Both the position numbers and the translations under genes were made by a program. From Ichthyophis bannanicus (Eukaryota; Chordata; Amphibia; Gymnophiona; Ichthyophiidae): DNA of 64,000 nucleotides. Below, piece after piece: positions 62,991 to 64,000 of the stretch (position 1 is the stretch's first letter; every line of letters begins with the position of its first letter). Location of the stretch: assembly GCA_033557465.1 (NCBI GenBank), contig CM066031.1, positions 1,673,322,800-1,673,386,799 on the forward strand, read 5' to 3'. Under the pieces are notes generated by a model, which was not told the origin of the DNA, did not search any database, and saw only the letters and a list, made by a program, of their open reading frames with translations.

Positions 62991-63871
62991 TAATGTACCA
63001 GTTCCTGTATATGCCTGAATGCCCTATTCCACTTTTGGGCCGAGACCTGCTTGCAAAGCTTCAAGCACAGATATCCTTTGTTGAAGGGGGAAAAATGAAA
63101 CTCAAAATCTGCTGGCCTGATGGTGTTAACTGTCCCCAAGAAGAAGAATGGTGGTTCTATTCACCTGCATCCAAAGCAACAAGCTGTACACTTACCAACC
63201 TCATAGCCCCACCTGGAGGATGGGCAGAAGATAATCCACCTGGCCTAGCGAAGAACATAGCCCCTGCCATTGTCACCCTCAAGCCAGTCAAGAAGCCTGG
63301 GACAGGTGATTACCGCCCAGTGCAGGATCTAAGAAAGAATGAATGATGCAGCTGAAACTATACAACCAGTGGTACCAAAATCCTTATATTCTCTTGGAGC
63401 TGATCTCTGCTGAAGCTATACATTTCATCATTCTGGACTTAAAAAGATGTTTTTTTCTGTATACGCTTAGCCCAAGACCCCACTACAAGGAGGTAGGGCC
63501 AACTCACCTAGACAAGATTACCACCAACTCAGAAAGTGAATGTCCACCAGCCACCAGTGAACTCTTGCACCTTTTTAATGAGGCTGGATACAAAGTCTCA
63601 AGAGCCAAAGCATAATTATGTCAAACAAGTTAAATACCTAGGATTCCAGTTGTCCAGCGGAATTCGACGCCTGGAACCCTTACCAGAACGCAGAGCAGCT
63701 GTATGCAGTATTCCTACTCCAACCACCAGGAGGCAAGTGAGAGCCTTCTTGGGTGCCACAGGGTACTGTTGTATATGGATCCCCAATTTTGCGCTGCTAG
63801 CAAAACCATTGTATCACATTGTATCAAGCTACCAAAGGAATGAAAAAGTCTCCATTGGAATGGGGACTTGA
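62990..63871 (+). pseudogene. Provirus 2 pol fragment
   Basis: Three overlapping frames show the end of protease (PIPLLGRDLLAKLQAQISF), the start of RT (KKPGTGDYRPVQDLR and a damaged LDLK motif) and the post-active-site part (FNEAGYKVSRAKA, then TRRQVRAFLGATGYC). The segment with the YVDD active site is deleted between about 63470 and 63530, so RT could not work. Several frameshifts add to this. Homologous to pol of provirus 1. Confidence 0.87.
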
Positions 63872-64000
63872 ATAGGAATGCAGTCTTTTGATCTTTGAAA
63901 ACCCTCTGATGTTATCACCAGTTCTGGGTCTACCCGATGTCCAGAAAACCTTGCAGTCTCTATGTTCATGAGTCGCAAGGAAATGTTCTGGGAGTGTTGA

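Larger units (their letters stand above)
59145..64000 (+). mobile_element. Endogenous gammaretrovirus-like provirus 2, 5' part, defective
   Basis: This is a related provirus on the plus strand that runs off the window. It has a 638-bp 5' LTR, the same tRNA-Gly primer site, and a leader homologous to that of provirus 1 up to about 60630. Next come about 2.35 kb without recognisable gag, then broken pol from about 62990. It looks older than provirus 1. Because its 3' LTR is outside the window, its age and target duplication cannot be read. Confidence 0.88.

Overview
The window looks like nuclear DNA of a vertebrate with a large, transposon-rich genome. An amphibian is most likely and a caecilian is plausible. 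This rests on the mix of a DIRS-type tyrosine-recombinase retrotransposon, many L2 and CR1 LINEs, Penelope-like elements, hAT and PIF/Harbinger-like DNA elements, and gammaretrovirus-like proviruses primed by tRNA-Gly. The species is inferred, not shown. No ordinary host gene with exons could be supported. The only candidate host regulatory element is a CpG-rich region with adjacent CRE-like and ETS motifs near 27.13 kb.

Layout: 0-3 kb holds an L2-like LINE end and the 3' part of a Penelope-like element. A structurally complete DIRS element (2.99-8.59 kb, minus strand) follows, with inverted terminal repeats, an internal complementary region, a split gag, RT-RNase H and an open tyrosine recombinase. 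From 9.6 to 13 kb there are CR1 and L2 ends, a SINE and a TIR element. From 13.5 to 24.7 kb one L2 LINE is broken by a 4.3 kb TIR element carrying tRNA-like modules and again by a second, nearly intact L2. From 24.7 to 33.3 kb there is mostly old sequence: CR1 pieces, a foldback element, other LINE remnants, and a conserved zinc-finger-like protein family member with an internal inversion. From 33.3 to 38.8 kb a Penelope-like inverted repeat is interrupted by a 1.6 kb hAT element, followed by a 2.2 kb hAT element with related interior. From 41.5 to 44.5 kb a second, decayed DIRS is split by a palindromic Penelope-like insertion with a 15-bp target duplication.

From 46.4 to 64 kb an L2 copy is interrupted by two SINEs and by a young 9.96 kb provirus on the minus strand (48678-58633; LTRs about 99% identical; 4-bp target duplication). 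Its pol and env frames are open. Gag carries one in-frame TGA and the protease region one frameshift. A second related provirus starts 511 bp away on the plus strand, so the two 5' LTRs are head to head. The second provirus lacks recognisable gag, has lost the RT active-site segment, and runs off the window.

The genes here do not form a host pathway; each serves the copying of its own element. The L2 machinery may also mobilise the tRNA-derived SINEs, which share its 3' tail. Calls rest on reading motifs, repeats and junctions by eye. Element ends are exact where a target duplication or terminal repeat is stated and approximate elsewhere.
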